From contig JBARRS010000054.1 of NCBI GenBank assembly GCA_049644345.1, forward strand, positions 1 through 15,325: 15,325 nucleotides of DNA. Reading direction: 5' to 3'. The notes under the pieces are model-generated. The model searched no databases. It saw only the letters and a program-made list of their open reading frames with translations, and was not told the origin of the DNA. This DNA is from JBARRS01 sp049644345 (lineage in GTDB: Bacteria > Actinomycetota > Thermoleophilia > Gaiellales > Gaiellaceae). Within the stretch, counting starts at the first letter, position 1. Every line of letters begins with the position of its first letter. A program made the translations under genes and the position numbers. This document shows positions 13,385-15,325 of this stretch, piece by piece.

Positions 13385-13660
13385 CTACTCGGCCGGTGAG
13401 CGATTCGGCGGGGGCCGGTGGAAGCCGAGCCGCCATGCGGCGGTATCACGCTTGGCTGGGACGAGGTCGCGCCAGTCCTTCATCACGAGCCAGGTGCCGA
13501 CGAGTGCCAGCCCTCCGGTCGTCGTCGAGACTCGGACTAACTCGCAGACGAGCACGATCGCGACGGCGACGAGCATCGCGAGTCCGAGCTGATACTCGTG
13601 GATGCGCTGTCCGAGGACGTAGCAACGTGGACCGAGTCGGTGACGTTCGAGCTTGATCAT
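13385..13660 (-). CDS. Small two-TM protein
   Basis: 91 residues from the ATG at 13658-13660; no strong ribosome site. A basic N-terminus (MIKLERHRLGPRCYVLGQRI) is followed by HEYQLGLAM and two hydrophobic segments (LAMLVAVAIVLVCELV and GLALVGTWLVMKDW). A basic tail with WRDLVPAKRDTAAWRLG and a Pro-rich end follows. The conserved-looking pieces HEYQLGLA and KDWRDLVPAKRDTAAWR suggest a real family. They remind me of the N-terminal membrane module of larger actinobacterial lipid-modifying proteins, but I cannot name it. It may be a stand-alone module or a truncated relative. It lies convergent to and 24 bp from the formate dehydrogenase stop. Confidence 0.65.
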   Translation of the reverse strand: MIKLERHRLGPRCYVLGQRIHEYQLGLAMLVAVAIVLVCELVRVSTTTGGLALVGTWLVMKDWRDLVPAKRDTAAWRLGFHRPPPNRSPAE

Positions 13661-13820
13661 GCAAAGAGCCTGCCGTTTCTGAGCGTAAAGCGAAAAGCCA
13701 TGTTTCTGACTTCGCCTTAACGCTTGCTTAATCCTTCGCCTAGCGCCCGGCCTACCGCAGAGAGAGCCTCCGAAGGCGGGCCGCCGTTGCGACCCGCATT
13801 CGCGACAATCGTTTCGAGGA
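13661..13820 (-). promoter_or_regulatory. Promoter region with direct repeats
   Basis: 160 bp upstream of the small two-TM gene. CTTCGCC occurs at 13710-13716 and 13734-13740. A related CTTGCTTAAT at 13723-13732 lies between them, giving three similar blocks at 13- and 11-base steps, close to one helical turn. TTAA appears in the first two. This looks like a tandem operator for a response regulator rather than a hairpin. No gene is seen. Confidence 0.3.
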
Positions 13821-14258
13821 CTAGCGGGCGGCGAGCGCGCGCTGCCGTCGGGTCGAGTAGACAGCTGCGCTTGCCAGGAGGAGCATCAGGCCGACTCCGG
13901 CACCAACACCGATGCCAGCGTTGGCCCAGTTGAATGCGTCGGGCGACGAGACGACGCTGGCCGGTACCGAGGCAGGGCTCGGCGAGTACGGGCCGGTGTG
14001 GGGAGCGAACTCGGGGTTGCCCGCGACGTTACCCACGCCGCCGACGCCTCGGAGCGTCCCCAGGGACCGGCTCGGCACCTGGACGTTCTGCCCGCGGCCG
14101 TTCTCGCTGATTATCTGATGGGCGGGATATACGACGTCACGTCCGGCAGGGATGCCAATACCGGTATCCGTTCCGGCCGCAGCCACCGGGGCGGCGATCG
14201 CGGCGGCAACGATGACGAGGATCAAGCTGGCGATTGGACTATGGCTTCGAAGCCTCAT
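13821..14258 (-). CDS. Exported protein with C-terminal TM anchor
   Basis: 145 residues. AAGGAG lies six bases before the ATG at 14256-14258, which fixes the start even though the frame is open for another 119 codons upstream. A signal peptide (MRLRSHSPIASLILVIVAAA, cleavage after APVAAAG) is followed by about 75 residues of Gly/Pro/Ser-rich extracellular linker. A final membrane segment (ANAGIGVGAGVGLMLLLASA) precedes a basic stop-transfer tail (STRRQRALAAR). There is no LPxTG sortase signal. Many short proteins of this build occur in Thermoleophilia, as I recall, with unknown function. It follows the TPR regulator on the same strand after 85 bp. Confidence 0.8.
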   Translation of the reverse strand: MRLRSHSPIASLILVIVAAAIAAPVAAAGTDTGIGIPAGRDVVYPAHQIISENGRGQNVQVPSRSLGTLRGVGGVGNVAGNPEFAPHTGPYSPSPASVPASVVSSPDAFNWANAGIGVGAGVGLMLLLASAAVYSTRRQRALAAR

Positions 14259-14343
14259 CTTCTGCTCCTTCCACTTGGCTTGTGGGTAGAACAAGACGGC
14301 GGAGGAGCGCTGCTTCTTCCAGCAGTCGCCAACAAGGGACGCT

Positions 14344-15325
14344 TCAGACTTCGAGCGGCGGCTCGGCAAGCAGACCGCGGAGCCTCCCCGCCGCGGCGAC
14401 GTTGCCCTTCTCTTCGTAGAGCCGGATCGCCTCCTCCAATGCGGACGCCGACTCCTTCGGCCGGTCCGCGAGTCGAAGAACCTCGGCGAGATCGGCCGCC
14501 GTCTGGGCCCGGAGATCGAGGTAGTCGGTGCGCCCCGCGATCGCCGCGGCGTCCCGCGCGAGGTGTTCGGCCTCCTCGAAATCGCCGCGGCGCGCCAACA
14601 GTTTCGCCCGTACACACCGCCATCCCACGTGGGCGTCCACGTCCTCCGGCACCGTTAGCCGCTCGGGTCGCCAGCGCTCGGTCAGCTGCAGAGCTTCTTC
14701 GTCGCGTCCCTGCACGAGGAGGGCATCCACGAGCTTCGGCACCGCGCTCGCCAGGAAGCCCAGCTCCCCGACCGCCTCGAGCCTCTCGCACGCCGAGCGG
14801 AGCTCACGTTCTGCGGCGGCGGCGTCCCCTGCGAGCAGCTCGACGAATCCGGCCGAGGTGGCGACGTGCGACACGAGCAGGACCTCGAGCCCGTGATCCC
14901 TCGCGAGCGTCCCCGCGCGCGAGACCACGTCGCGCGCGGCCTGGAAGCGCCCTTGCATCGCCTCGAGTCGGGCGCGGTTCTGCAGGAGGCTGACCTCGAG
15001 CCGGCGGTTCCCCTGTGCCCGCGGGCGCATCTCGTCCGCTCGCGCGAGCGCATCGACAACCGGGGTCGGACCGAAGAACGTCGCGGCCAGCACGTAGGCA
15101 AGACTGTCGGCCTCCTGGGCGCGATCAGCCGCGTCGCGTGCGTGTCGTGCCGCCCGTTCGAGATCTTCGAGCGCAGCGGCGGCCTCGCCGGCCCAGAAGC
15201 GAAGCTTTCCGCCGAGGGCGAGCGCGCGTGCCAGCCCAGCCTCGTCGCCGGTTTCTTCGAATACGTGGATCGCCCTCTCCACCTCGCCGAGGACGTCCTC
15301 TCGGGCGATCCTCACCTGGTGGAAC
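14344..15325 (-). CDS. TPR-rich C-terminal part of a large regulator, 5' end outside the window
   Basis: The frame stays open to the right edge, so the 327 visible codons are the 3' part of a longer gene. A GTG at 15315 exists but has no ribosome site in view. The protein is a run of helical TPR-like repeats, e.g. AIHVFEETGDEAGLARALAL, then AAAALEDLERAARHARDAAD, AQGNRRLEVSLLQNRARLEA, ARRGDFEEAEHLARDAAAIA, and finally ALEEAIRLYEEKGNVAAAGR. In Actinobacteria such tails end large proteins with an adenylate cyclase or SARP-type domain plus an AAA ATPase in front. The tail LYEEKGNVAAA fits the cyclase-ATPase-TPR kind in my memory. The missing front half decides the function. Confidence 0.75.
   Translation of the reverse strand, partial: FHQVRIAREDVLGEVERAIHVFEETGDEAGLARALALGGKLRFWAGEAAAALEDLERAARHARDAADRAQEADSLAYVLAATFFGPTPVVDALARADEMRPRAQGNRRLEVSLLQNRARLEAMQGRFQAARDVVSRAGTLARDHGLEVLLVSHVATSAGFVELLAGDAAAAERELRSACERLEAVGELGFLASAVPKLVDALLVQGRDEEALQLTERWRPERLTVPEDVDAHVGWRCVRAKLLARRGDFEEAEHLARDAAAIAGRTDYLDLRAQTAADLAEVLRLADRPKESASALEEAIRLYEEKGNVAAAGRLRGLLAEPPLEV

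Noticed and set aside
13998..14993. Long plus-strand frame opposite the exported protein and TPR gene
   Set aside because: Low-complexity Arg/Pro/Ala sequence typical of antisense GC-rich DNA; the minus strand carries signal peptide and TPR patterns.
1..15325. tRNA, rRNA, CRISPR arrays, insertion sequences
   Set aside because: I looked for T-loop-like GGTTCGA patterns, regularly spaced repeats and transposase motifs on both strands and found none that hold up by eye.

Overview
The window looks like chromosome of a high-GC actinobacterium, most likely a member of the Thermoleophilia (Gaiellales/Solirubrobacterales type). This rests on the base composition, frequent GTG/TTG starts, several starts set by a TANNNT box 6-7 bases upstream (leaderless pattern), and the style of its proteins: secreted Ig-like proteins, short signal-peptide/TM proteins, and a sigma factor with a membrane tail. 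The lineage is inference. No tRNA, rRNA, CRISPR array or complete mobile element was found.

Left part (1-4000). A divergent pair opens the window: the N-terminus of a secreted subtilisin-like protease (minus, cut by the window edge) and a secreted Ig-like-repeat protein (plus). A small one-TM protein and a membrane diguanylate cyclase (HAMP, GAF-like, GGDEF with intact GGEEF and RxxD sites) follow the Ig-like gene in the same direction. A secreted HExxH zincin-like protein converges on the cyclase and overlaps it by 11 bp.

Second part (4000-5900). After an AT-rich promoter-like island with direct repeats come a one-TM protein with a Pro-rich tail and an ECF-type sigma factor. The sigma factor itself carries a C-terminal TM segment and a Pro-rich tail, so the two may form a membrane-linked signalling pair.

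Third part (5870-9290). A DHA2-type 14-TM exporter with a small downstream partner gene is divergent from a MarR-family regulator, with a likely operator between them. Next come a four-TM protein and a TenA/PqqC-fold protein that keeps a diiron-type ligand set.

Fourth part (9290-11360). This holds a small ORF with a strong ribosome site, a MOSC protein, and the most striking locus. That locus is a rhodanese-CBS protein whose frame is interrupted once, by a UGA inside the rhodanese active-site loop. A perfect 8-bp hairpin with a GGC loop follows at a distance compatible with a bacterial SECIS. It is either a new type of selenoprotein or a very recent nonsense mutation. A 450-bp stretch without a recognisable gene and what looks like the truncated start of an ABM-type small protein follow.

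Right part (11350-15325). A polytopic membrane protein is divergent from a clear NAD-dependent formate dehydrogenase, which aligns without gaps to the Pseudomonas sp. 101 type as I remember it. Three minus-strand genes end the window: a small two-TM protein, a signal-peptide/C-terminal-TM protein, and the TPR-rich C-terminal part of a large regulator cut by the window edge.
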